DNA from: Thereva unica
Taxonomy: Eukaryota; Arthropoda; Insecta; Diptera; Therevidae
Length of the DNA: 64,000 nt
Assembly (NCBI GenBank): GCA_949987705.1
Contig: OX465281.1
Location: 239,961,143-240,025,142 of the forward strand
Direction: 5' to 3'
Shown: positions 44,918 through 55,362 of the stretch, piece after piece
Layout of the letters: the number at the start of each line of letters is the position of its first letter
Numbering within the stretch: the stretch's first letter is position 1
Notes under the pieces: model-generated
Told to the model about the DNA's origin: nothing
Seen by the model: the letters and a program-made list of their open reading frames with translations, nothing else
The model's database searches: none
Made by a program: the position numbers and the translations under genes

Positions 44918-45240
44918 ATTCTATCGAAATAAATGCTCTCCTGTGTTCACGGCAATCTTATACCCGCAACACAAGATTACTCTGCTCCTCTATTTTCCCC
45001 CATCTGCAGGCCCATTTTTCGCGTACTTTAGATACTAGAGCCTCTATGCTGAAAGTCGTATTTTCTATCATGTAAAGTGAAGCTAATGAAACCTGTAGGA
45101 GCTTCACTACACGACGGAAAATACGACTTTAAGCATAGAGGCCTAAGAATTCGTTTATAAATAGAACAAGCGAACTGTAGAACAATCTCTCGCAATCAGT
45201 ATTTCCGGACTCCTACAGCATCCAAGACGCACGGATCGTT
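44918..45240 (+). pseudogene. L2B-family LINE RT relic (piece 2)
   Basis: Continues piece 1: AATGCTCTCCTGTGTTCACGG and CGGCAATCTTATACCCGCAAC match the RT C-terminal DNA of the full-length L2B copy, then AATTCGTTTATAAATAGAAC and CAGTATTTCCGGACTCCTAC. A 100-bp MITE interrupts it at 45040-45142. Confidence 0.75.
45040..45142. mobile_element. 103-bp hairpin MITE
   Basis: Arms GCCTCTATGCTGAAAGTCGT (plus ATTTTC) and its inverted copy with one change; pairing extends weakly to about 43 bp per arm, leaving a short loop. CTA flanks both sides and the uninterrupted LINE sequence supports a CTA or TA duplication. Confidence 0.75.
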
Positions 45241-45731
45241 GCCACCTTCTGTAGCACCCTCCTCCTAAGGTACAACCGGGTGGACTAGTATGTTACACGG
45301 ATGGCTCCAAAACAGAGACAGGTGTGGGCGCTGGAAATATACAAATCCTGAGCGAAAGCCCCAGATTCAACAGAGCGAGGCACCCTCGTAACTGTCTTAC
45401 AAGCAGAGGGGTACGATATACTGGCATGCACTCATGAGAACTTAAGAAGGGCCTACCAAAAACAAAAACGGATTTTTAACTTCTCTGATAGGCAAGCGGC
45501 AATTAGGGCGTTAAGGTCCTGTAGGACCAAGTCTCAATTAGTTTGAAACTACCAACTTGTTCTTGGTGACCTGGGCGTCTTCAATCACGTTACCCTTGTC
45601 TGGATCCCGGGTCATCGGGGCTTTGAAGGCAATTAAAAGCGGATGCCCAAGCTAAACCGAGCTCTGACATTGCATTCATTGGTTCATAGCCGTCTATCGG
45701 AGCACCTCTGCAAAGGGGCCCTACCCGATCG
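45241..45731 (+). pseudogene. RNase H-type LINE relic (piece 1)
   Basis: Reads YTDGSKTETGVGAGIYK (first Asp), VLQAEGYDILACTHENL (Glu), RIFNFSDRQAAIRALRS (Asp), and VTLVWIPGHRGFEGN (His/Asp block). Broken by stops and indels. This is the unbroken form of the domain split at 18312/19363. Cut at 45737 by the L2B LINE and continued at 49193. Confidence 0.75.
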
Positions 45732-45737
45732 GACTTT

Positions 45738-48700
45738 TTTTTTATGTGGCAGTGCTAAGCTCAGGACTCACCCTTTGTACTACTAGTCCGTCATGTCATT
45801 TGTCACGTCATGGTGCAATGTCTAGCAGTCAGCTTAGTACGGGAGGGAGGGTGGGGGAATAGGTTAAGGATTATAAAGGTACGGGGGGGTATTGAAGAAG
45901 GTGGTGATGAACCCTGCGTTTGAACTCTTGGATGTTGTAGGAGCTCGGAAATACCGACTGCGAGAGATTATTCCACAGTCGAGTTGTTCTATTTACAAAC
46001 GAATTCATATCTTGTTGAGTGCGTGAAAGGGGGAGTTGCAGGTGCAGGGAATGAGACGAGTGGGCTAATCTGGTGTTGCGGGTATAAGATTGCCGTGGAG
46101 GCAGGAGAGCGTTTAGCTCGGAGGAACAGTCACTATGAAAGTAGCGATAAAATTTTGTCAGTGCAGCTACATTCCTACGGTGGCTCAAGGGGTCGATGGT
46201 GGAGCAGATGGTGTCGCCATCAATTAGTTTAAGGGCCCTTTTTTGGACCTTATCTAACCATGTTAAGGTGGTTATTGGAGCGCCGCCCGAAATGATGGAG
46301 TTATATTCGAGAAGAAGCCGAATGTAGGATTTATAAATAACAGCACGGGCCGATGGCTGGAGGAGGAACTTGCACCTCTTAAGAAATCCCAAGCACTGAG
46401 ATCCTTGTTTGGCGATTTGGAATATGTGGTCATTCCATCGCAAGTCTTTGGCTAAAGTCACGCCTAAGATGTGTAGGGATGGGTCGGCCTTTAGTACCAC
46501 GTCATCCACTTTCAAGGATGGTGAGGTGTTGATCTTTTTCTTTGAAATAAGCCAGTACTTAGTTTTGGAGGGGTTGAATTCGACACGATTCTTCTCTCCC
46601 CACTCTACAATGAGTTCAATGTCATTATTAATAGAGTTGAAAATTAGTTCACGATCATCAAGACAGGATCTGGCATGAGTCTGTCTTGTATCGAAGCTGT
46701 ACGAGTAACGTAGAGTACCGTCGTCAGCGAAGCTGAGAAGTTGGTTGGAGGGGACTGAAAGTAGGTCATTTATAAAAATGAGAAATAGGGCCGGTGATAA
46801 AATTGACCCCTGGGGGACTCCCGCAGAGATGGGGTGAGATTCAGATTTGACGCCATCCAATACTACCTTAATTGAACGACCGGAAAGGAAACTCTCAACC
46901 CACTTATACAGAAGCGAGTCAATTCCAATAGCTTTGAGTTTAGCTAAGAGGGCTGAGTGCCATACTCTATCAAAAGCCTTGGAGATATCCAAAGCAACCA
47001 AACTAGATTCGCCAGATGCATGCAAACTTCGACTGAGGTGTTCTGTAAGGCAAACTAAAAGATCACCATTGGATCTTTTTTGTCGGAAGCCGTATTGTTT
47101 GTCGTTGATAAGTTGGTTGGATTCTAGATATCCCATTAGCTTTTTGTTGATTATCGTCTCCATGGTTTTGGAGAGAATAGAAGTAATTGCTATTGGGCGG
47201 TAGTTGGAGGGATCGCTGGAATCACCTTTTTTCGGTATGGGCTGAACATGGGCAATTTTCCAAGAATCTGGATAAACTCCGGAGAGGTATGATAGGGCAA
47301 AAAGTTTGCGCAGAGGTTTAGCCAAAGGTGAGGCGCATTGTTTTAAGACGATGGGGGTATATTATCGGGTCCAGTGGATTTATTGGCGTCGAGCTCTTTG
47401 AGACATCTGTACACCTCGCGAGTCCTGAAGAAAACCCTGGGCATTAAATGAGCATTGGGCTCGAGAACCGGGGGTAGCGTATCAGTTTCGGGTAGAGAAG
47501 AATTTGATGCAAACAGAGATGCTAGTAAATCGGCCTTGGATTTGCTGTTTGTTATCACCTTCTCATTGTGGATAAGTGAAGGAGTTGTGGATGAAGTGAA
47601 ATTCTTCTTAATGAAGCTTACCAAGGACCAGAAGTTTTTGCTACCAGAAGTTGCGTTAAGGAGTTTACTTCTCAACTTGCTGTCAAATGAATTTTTGACA
47701 TTCCTGATGGTGACTTTACAGGAATTTCTAAGTTTTATATATTCTAGGCGGAGCGATTCACTCGGAAAACTCTTGTATGCTCGAAAGGCGGCTTCTTTGT
47801 TTCTAATTGCGTTCATACACTCCTGATTAAACCATCTGTTGGGCCTAGGCTTCACAGATTTGGTAGAATGAGGAATGAATAAATGCATTCCTGCCTGAAT
47901 GATCCTGGTGATACGGATAGCGACAGAGTTGATGTTTTTGGTTCGGAAACACTGGTCCCAGTCAGTGGCTTGGAAATAATGAATAAGCCCCAGCCAATTG
48001 GCCTTCCCATAATGCCATACAGTTCTCCTGACTGGTTTGGGAGGAGTGGAAAATTCGAAAGGGAAGCTGGCACTGAGTAAGCAGTGGTCCGAATTGCCGA
48101 GAGGTGAATCTACTTCGACGGAGTACCTCGCTGGATGTGAGGTAAGAAAAAGATCAAGGAGATAGGTTCCTTGATCAGAAATATCCGGGACTCTCGTGGA
48201 ATGATCCACAATTTGGTGTAAATTATTGGTGTCTGCAAAGAGCTCAACGTCCTTGCCAGAAACACTGGTGCCATTTGAGTAAGTCAGCCAGTTTACATTG
48301 TGAACATTGAAATCACCCGCAACAATGATTTCACACTCAGGATTGGATGATAAGAATCCCGAGGTCTGTTCAGAGATAACATCAAATGATCAAGTTGAAG
48401 CTTCGTTACTTATGTTAGGGCTTCTGTAAAGGAAGCAGAAGAATATGACGTGGCTTCGGAAGATGATTTTAATCCAAAGATAATTAAAATCTGAAGTCGG
48501 GCTTGAATATATTTTATAATAAGCCACGTCATCCCTAACATAGATGGCAATGCCGCTATGGGGGGAGAGATTATGCACTAAAGTGTACCCCGATATCTGG
48601 TAATGACTTAAGTCATTATCGGGTGATATTTGGGTTTCACTAAGTGCGAAGATTGGGGGTTTATATGTAATTCAGTAAGTGGCACTCAACAAAAGAGAAA

Positions 48701-49186
48701 TTCGCATGAAGTCCACGAATGTTACAGAGGTCAATAGCAAAGCTTGACCTGTAACGGGACTTCGGTTTCGTGGGTTCAATCGCCACGTTCTTAGGGATAT
48801 TTTCCAGAATTACATTTGCCGCATCCATCAGAGGCAATAAAATTTATCCGCGTTAAAGTGTTATGCCTTTTGAGACGGGACAAATTTCATCGACCGTTAG
48901 ATTTTGGCCGCGACACCTGCAGGTCCGAGAATCGAGTGAGGAAAGGGAGCAAGGGTACTTACTTGTGCGTCGGTCGCGAGTCTTGTCTAGTAAAGGGTGA
49001 TGAAGCCTTGCCGTTAGACTGCGTCGATTGTGTTGTTGTTTTGATTTTCTTTTTGTGAACACTTTTTCATTTCACTTTTTTGTGTTTTTTTTGTTTTTGT
49101 TGTTCTGTTTTTTTTCTTTCGCGCGTTTTTTAGGGACCGGATCAGCACACGTCCGCACTCGTTGCTGTCCCAGACCAAACTCCTTT
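45738..49186 (-). mobile_element. Full-length L2B LINE, 3.45 kb
   Basis: Minus-strand element with a 360-nt 5' UTR starting AAAGGAGTTTGGTCTGGGAC, one long coding region, a 3' UTR and a short A-tail. GACTTT at 45732-45737 and 49187-49192 is the target duplication; the empty site is seen in the related copy at 19549-19560. There is no ORF1. A GGACGTG motif about 33 nt from the 5' end resembles the downstream promoter element of insect LINEs. Other copies or pieces: 200-1640, 40470-45240, 54050-54960, 56960-57600, 60830-61130. The family is CR1/L2/jockey-like; L2B is a label used only here. Confidence 0.85.
45871..48828 (-). pseudogene. L2B LINE ORF: endonuclease-RT, three lesions
   Basis: ATG 48826-48828 (MDAANVILENIPKN) leads into the endonuclease: LCNIRGLHANFSFVECHL, FALSETQIS, GIAIYVRDD, IVAGDFNVHNVNW, and NSDHCLLSASF (SDH). 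A linker FIPHSTKSVKPRPNRWFNQE follows, then RT: YRPIAITSILSK, YGFRQKRSNGDL, LDISKAFDRVWHSAL, GVPQGSILSPALF, LLSFADDGTLRY (FADD), VEFNPSKTKYW, LGVTLAKDLRWNDHI. Lesions are a frameshift near 48665, an in-frame TGA at 48390-48392, and a one-base loss in a C-run at 47353-47357. The rest is open, so it is a recently dead copy. No RNase H. Confidence 0.85.
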
Positions 49187-49192
49187 GACTTT

Positions 49193-49580
49193 GATGAAAC
49201 ATGCTGAACGCTGAAGGTCCACACCTGGACTGGCCAACTCTAAGCGGTTCCTTACTGGGCCATCTCCTAACACGGTCAAGGATTTGTTAGGGCGCAGTAG
49301 AAATAATCTCAGGACACTTGAGACTCGACTTATCGCAGAGAACTTTGCGAGCAGGCTCTTCTTCACTCAGACGAGCTAGATGCCCTGCCTACCGGACGCC
49401 TCCGAGCCTTATTTTCTTCACAACATCTACATATGTCGCGATAGCTCTCATAGATCTCGTCATTGTAGAGTCTCCGGGTTCGGAATTGATTACTGGACAC
49501 TACGCCCTAAATTACCAATTATAGAGGATAATAAAGTTGGAGGACCTCACCTGCAGGCTTTGCTCTCCTGTTGTAAACAT
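49193..49580 (+). pseudogene. RNase H-type LINE relic (piece 2, C-terminus)
   Basis: Resumes at TTTGATGAAACATGCTGAAC, the sequence seen unbroken at 19557-19577. Further on, VIVESPGSELITGHYALNYQ carries the TGHxxLNxHL-like block of I/Loa-type C-termini. Stops present. Confidence 0.62.
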
Positions 49581-49774
49581 AGGCCCTTTTTCTAACCAAG
49601 GTTTTATACATAATTCACTTTTCATCTCCAGTTACCAAGTGATCCAAAAACGATTCCCTTTTGTAACGAGCAAGATTTGAAGAATATATCGAAATTCTGT
49701 TTGAACACGATACCAAGCCATAAAATATGAACTTCCATCCGGAGGGAGAGTCCGCTTATGAACGGTAATAGTAT

Positions 49775-50152
49775 CCAGTATAAATATAAAGTTGCCTTAC
49801 AACGGGCGAACACCGGCCGCTTGGCTTTTTAAGGGACATATGATGGCCGGAGAGCTTTTAACAATTTTTAACGAATGCACTAACGGCCCCAGGACGGCCA
49901 AACTTAACCAAAGGATTTAAATGGCCGGGTACTGAGCTGTACATACGGGCACACGATGGATATATAAAGGCCAAATGCATAATATTTTCGCTATATGGAT
50001 TTGGATTAAAGGTTAGCGATGCACACGAGAAACAAGCTCGCTAGTTGTCGATTTGTTGTGTGCGAAATGTGTGAGTGAATGGCCGAGTATTATGTTTCAA
50101 ATACGGTCGGTGTTCGCCCGTTGTACGGCCATTTTTTTTATTTTCACTCGGA
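49775..50152 (+). mobile_element. Inverted-repeat element family GGGCGAACACCGG, copy 3
   Basis: Left TTACAACGGGCGAACACCGG, right its inverted partner GGTGTTCGCCCGTTGTACGG followed by ACTCGG. Body motifs GGATTTAAATGGCC and AAGCTCGCTAGTTGTCG match copy 1. 378 bp, no ORF. Confidence 0.7.
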
Positions 50153-53100
50153 GACAGAATAAATAAATGATTCATGTTGGGTTAGTAATTAGAGAGCTAT
50201 TGAAGTTAATTTTTTTTTTGACGTAAGCGTTGAGATGGCCTGGGTTAGATTGAATACATTGCCCAATATTTTTCTGTTATACATATATTAAAAAGTTTTG
50301 TGTTTAAACTTAATAAGATTAGGAAGAAGCCTCTTTTTAATTACGACATTTAATTTGAAAACTTTTAAGCTACTTCCTTCAACCATCTTTAAAATAAGAT
50401 CTTCAATTAAATATAAAATTATTTTTCAGAAAATACTTAAAAGCTTAAAAAATAATTAAAAATGAAGGAAAGAAAATTATTCTAAATATAAAATCGCCAA
50501 TTCATCGCTGAATTTACAAGAGAGGACCAAAAATTCCTTGTCCTTAAAAATAGTATACGTATAGCCTTATAAAATATTCTACGAATTCCAGCAGTATCCT
50601 TTTTGATGTATAAAATTGTTGAGCTTCTTAGTAATGACGAGGGCAAGCAAGAATATTACATCAAACCGCACATATGTAGTATGTATGTACCAAAATTGTG
50701 CAGGTATAAGCTCATAAATCACAAAAAAGGGTAGAGGAATGGGGCGGACCTGGGCCCGGTTTACTTCATCTTCATTTTATATAATTTGTTGGAATCCTTC
50801 TAAAAATTTTGCCGACCCACCCGTAGCCCCCAGAGTCTAAGTTCGTCCTTATCGCAATTCCGACAGGTTTCATTCCGCTTTCTAACCTTTTATTCATTCA
50901 TTTTATTTACGACCTTTCAAAAAAGATTTTCACCCGGCTTCGGGTCACACCACGGCAACAATGGCGGCTTGAAACGTTCTCCTTCAACCTTCTACAGTTT
51001 ATGCTCTTAAAAAACTTGTGTGTGTGCACCTGAAGAAAAGTTTATAAATAAAAATAATAATAAAAGTAAAAAACAAGAAAAAATAAAAATATCCTTGAGA
51101 AAGTTTTCTCAATAACATTTTCCCTCCTCTCGCGGTCCTTAGCAGTTATGAAGAGCCGCCGATCCTTTTTTTGTGTGTGTGGATTTTGTTTTGTTGTAGT
51201 TGTGATTTTTTTTCTGGTTCACTATAGTACGAAAGTGAGAAAGTTGTGCGGCAATGTGGCAGGAGTAAATTCAAAAATGAAACTTTTAATGGTGTTCCCC
51301 ATTTGTTTTGAGATTTTATTGCAATTTCTATTGACCTCGTTCGTCATTTCGCAGGAGTTTTTCCACAGTGAAACAAAACGAAAAAAAAAAAAAAATGTAA
51401 TGGAAAAGAAAAGAAAAATCGCAGTACAGTGACTACATATATACTGTGGGTACGTACAAGGACAACAGAAAAGTCGAAGCGGCATCCGCAGTAGCAGCAC
51501 CAGTCGTAAACTTGCTCCTGGTGTTGTCCTTAAAAAGTTTTCTCCAACCGAATTCAATTTACTACGTTTTAGAACGGGGGGGAGGGAAGCCCGCCACCAA
51601 CCAGAGGCTAATTTCGACTTTTCATCGCAGATTTTATGGTAAGAAAAAGGAACGCTGAAAGAGGTCCTTGAAAACGTGTCGTCCTTTGGCCCTTGAAACA
51701 TGTCGAAAGTGGCCACTTTAGTGCTCTGTGCCGTAGACCAACCAACAAACAACATTTTCCACCATGGAATTTTGAACACAACACAACAGCAAAATTCTCA
51801 AACCTGGCCGTGTTGCCTTTTCTAATTGGTGGTGGGGATGAATAGCTTGTTTATATTACAGCCCCACCGGGGGTACCACAATGTGCTCGCAAAAACATAC
51901 ATACATACACACATACACACATTAATAACGGCTTGGAAATGTTAAAATTAGTAAAGTTTATGATTTATTAGCGGCACCCATGAGGACCACTTCAAAAAAT
52001 TTCAACTTCCACACTTAAGCTTCTACCACCTGAGCCCAGGGCCCACCGACGATAACGATGACGACTACGACGCCGCCGCTTCATTTCTCACCGCAACTCA
52101 TTAGGACTCTTAAGAAATTTGCGGAGTGGGAAAATTGTGGGAGGGGGTGGGAAACTGAAAATAAAAAATAACGCAAAAATTAGGGCGCATATTAATTAAT
52201 GGCAAGGAGCTAACCACCCCGCCTCTCATAACGAACGAGCTGCGAAGCGCGATTGAATCAGAAGTTTAGAAAATGCACTCAAGAAGAAAGAAACATCCCA
52301 TTCCCGGGCGTTCCACCCCCCGGGCCATTTACAAACGTAGAAAAAAAAGTCAAGGACCCTCGCTGAATAATTCCCAAGAAGTTCCATCGTGGATCCTTTA
52401 AGTACCTGAAGTGCCAGTACACAAAGGCACTGTTTTACACAATCTTAAAAAGTTTCCCTGAGAACGACGCCAGCGACAACGACGACGTCGGTGCGGTCGC
52501 GGCAGCAGTACGGGAGTAGAAAAGTGCGGCAGAAAAACTCGCGTCATCCCCCGCAGAAGATGAATTTCTGATGACGTAAAAAATGGCTCTTGTACACCAC
52601 CCGCGAAAGCTTCCTTTTGTGTCTTCGTTTTTAATTTTGAAGATTATTAAGGAACAGAAGAAGCCCAAGCTGATGGCAGCAGCGGCAGGAGCCTTCAAAA
52701 CAGACAGACGAGGCCCGCTTCCCTGTCCCAGTCGTCCTCGACGTCCTCGTCGTTGCCGCCGCCATCACTGTCGTTGTCCTCGTCAACGAAAAATGAAAGA
52801 AGGATACTCCAAGTGAAGGCCCGAAGACAGTTGGCAAAGATTGATTTTAAGACGGACTAGAAATTTCTGTAGTACTTTTACAAAATACCGCCCGAAGGAA
52901 CCAACGACTTCTGCCAGGGGGGTTGCAAAAATAAAAGGGGATGAAACGGTGCTAGAAGGAGGTAGAGAGAGAGACTTTCTTAGTACATAGAATTACCCTT
53001 CTTCGGATCATTCAGCTACGTTCTGACGTAGGTGGATACTTGACACTTTTGTGTCTCTGAATTGAAGGGAAATGACTGATATATCTTGAAAGTACTTTTC

Positions 53101-53516
53101 CATCGTGACGTGTCAACATTGAGAGGCTTCTTTTAGGCTATTCTTGGCACTTAGGATAAGGTTTAAAGATTTTTGCTCCTTTTTTTTCTGTGTGGTAGCA
53201 TTCCAGAAATATCTTTAGTAGATGTTGACCTGAAAGTGAAAGATTCTAGCATAGAATGTTTTGGTATGCAAATGAACACAATAAAATTCACTTGACAGCG
53301 AAGGAGTTGCATGACGACGAAACAAATTGTGCTCAGCGATAGTTGCAGAAGATGGCATAGACGCCACAAATGAAAGATACCATAATCAAATTCAGGGTAA
53401 TACACAGACTCGTAGTATCAGAAGTAAGGAGTTATCAAGGAGCGAGTATGGACCCCGATCACCCCGACCCCGATCGTTGCTGAGATGATGAGGGCTATAA
53501 GAACGAATAATAAAAG
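50153..53516. other. Long unique stretch
   Basis: 3.4 kb without recognisable transposons. AT-rich 50200-50640, an A-run at 51381-51394, then a C/G-rich patch at 52650-52800 whose frames look like low-complexity Arg/Ala or Asp/Gly text on either strand. A 185-codon minus frame at 51222-51779 shows no domain. Best read as intron DNA that tolerates few insertions. Confidence 0.4.
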
Positions 53517-53989
53517 GGGCCTCGGTAGTCTAGGGGTAAGGCGCCTGACTACTATCCCAGAGGTCCCGGCTTCGATTCCCGGCGGTGCCACGGTCCTAGC
53601 CTTTCCCAATTTCCCACCTACATAACTTTCCTTCTTTCTTCTTCCCTCTTTGCATTCCTGATTCCTCCTGTCATAGCCTTCACTAGTGGTTCCCCGATCC
53701 ACCAAGCGCATGTCATCGGTTGGTTGATGAGATTCAACTCGTTTCAGGAGGCATAACACTCCAGCGAGTTGTTCTCGATACCCCGTTGTCAAAGTCGCAA
53801 ATGGTTGGGAGTAGGTGAAAATAAAAAAAAATACCGCAGCTAGGTTGTGACAGTTCTTTCCTTCACTTCTCTCTCTATCTTCCGACTAGAGCTGCTGTTC
53901 GACATTTCAAAATAAAATACATGGTCGACAGTACAAAGGGGCCTTCCCTAAGTCTCTAGTGTGTCACATAAAAAAAAAAAAAAAAAAAA
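53517..53989 (+). mobile_element. tRNA-derived SINE, copy 4
   Basis: A box TAGTCTAGGGGTAAGGCG, B box region GGCTTCGATTCC (one change from GGTTCGA), body and a 20-nt A-tail, the longest of the four. The long tail suggests a younger copy. Confidence 0.9.
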
Positions 53990-54049
53990 CTAAGTACTCA
54001 AAACAACTTTTTATACAGATGATTATGATGTATTTTTCCTCCCACGAGC

Positions 54050-54650
54050 ACACACACTTCCATGACATTTGTCTTACTTTCCATCCAACACGGCACGCCG
54101 TCAATATACCTATACATTCACCTCCTGTCAACTTGTATCATTGCCTAGTAAGTGCTAATTTGTCATAGTCATGTTCTGGCCTCAAACAGCATAGCTCGTA
54201 AAAGAACAGTCTAGTCTGGCACTATGAGAAAGCTAACAGGCTGGGACTTATTGGAATTTTCCAACCCACTTACTGGTATCTAAGTTTTGGCAGTGTGAAC
54301 CTCAACTCTGTTGCTCTCCGACACCAAACTTATACAGTACTCTACCAAATCTACAAAGTCTAGGCAAACCAGATGGTTTAATAGGGAGTGCGGGAACACA
54401 ATTAAAGCTAAAGAAGCAAAAACCGATGGAGAAGCCTTAACCATCTTAACTGGCTTCCCAATCCAATGTCGGTACTCTGTGCTATTCTTACGCCTTGTCT
54501 TGTTGGTCGTGAACTGATGTTAATAGGGATATAAAACTCCTTCTTGATTGGCGCCGCAAGTATCGTGTAGAATTTGACGCCTCCTAAACGTACACTGTTT
54601 CATCTCCTTCCTGCACCGATCTTGCTTCTTTGTAAGTGCACTGACTCATA
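54050..54650 (+). pseudogene. L2B-family LINE relic (piece 1)
   Basis: Reads LTFHPTRHAVNIPIHSP (endonuclease end), VWHYEKANRLGLIG, then STKSTKSRQTRWFNRECGNT (endonuclease-RT linker), and, after a large internal deletion, WRRKYRVEFDAS (RT). All match the L2B ORF. Cut by the mariner-like MITE. Confidence 0.7.
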
Positions 54651-54902
54651 CAGTGAGCATCAATATAAAGTTAACACAAAAGGCTCAACAACAAAAATAC
54701 ACTAAAAAATCCACGTTTTTACCTCCTCAAAAAAAATCGGAGGAGGCTACACGACCCCTTAAAATCTTCGTAACAGTCTCTACTACAATTAAAAAATAAT
54801 TTAAAAATTCGCATTTGCCTCTAAGGGGGTCCTGGAGGCTCCCTAAAAGGCTCAAAATAAAATAAAGGGGAATTTGTGTTAACTTTATATTGATGCTCAC
54901 TG
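54651..54902. mobile_element. Mariner-like MITE with perfect 30-bp TIRs
   Basis: Arms begin CAGTGAGCATCAATATAAAG and continue TTAACACAAA; the right end is an exact reverse complement over 30 bp. TA is present on both sides, the Tc1/mariner target. 252 bp, no ORF. The perfect arms point to recent movement, so an active transposase source probably exists elsewhere in the genome. Confidence 0.85.
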
Positions 54903-54975
54903 TATATCAACATTCATAACTGAGGATCTGCGACGGAATAACCACATATCACCAAATAAACCTCCCAATGCTCGA
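54903..54975 (+). pseudogene. L2B-family LINE relic (piece 2)
   Basis: Reads TEDLRRNNHIS, matching AKDLRWNDHIF of the L2B RT, so the MITE landed inside this relic. The next 150 nt are too decayed to align by eye. Confidence 0.6.
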
Positions 54976-55126
54976 AATTTGTTAAAAGATGGAACTCTGG
55001 TTTGCAATCTGCGAATCTTATATATGACCTTGCTTCGGGCAGGCTAACCCTTACAGAATCATCATAGCGTAAATTGACAAGGTGTAAATCGAATCGCTAA
55101 ATCTTACCCAACTTGCCACAAAAAAA

Positions 55127-55305
55127 GTGGCAGCGGTGGGATCTGCGAATAAATTGAAAAATTGAGGGAAAGCTTAACGAACGGTGACAGCGGTGGGATT
55201 CCCAAATAAATTACAAAAAATAAAGGGAACATGTATGAATAGTTCTGCTTCAACTGTTTCTCAGCAGATGGTGGCAGCGGTAGGATCCACCAATAAATTG
55301 AAAGA
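55127..55305. repeat. Three spaced copies of a GTGGCAGCGGTGGGAT motif
   Basis: Copies near 55127, 55184 and 55270. Each has (GGTGG or GTGA)CAGCGGTGGGAT, then 6-8 nt, then AATAAATT-A-AAA. Spacing is about 57 and 86 nt. They lie just upstream of the RTE-like LINE and could belong to its 5' part or to an older repeat. Confidence 0.5.
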
Positions 55306-55362
55306 TATAATATCGTCTTATTATTTATCTCAATCTCCTCGCGTTAGCACCATCCACTTTCC

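Noticed and set aside
46847..47203. 118-codon plus-strand gene opposite the L2B RT
   Set aside because: Antisense shadow of a well-supported reverse transcriptase frame.
51222..51779. 185-codon minus-strand protein gene
   Set aside because: No domain, odd composition over homopolymer runs, and no splice or start context; likely chance.
52640..52800. Second Sdc exon on the minus strand (acidic Asp/Gly reading)
   Set aside because: An acidic frame exists, but it has no Ser-Gly site, no clear splice sites, and the composition is explained by a GC-rich simple-sequence patch.
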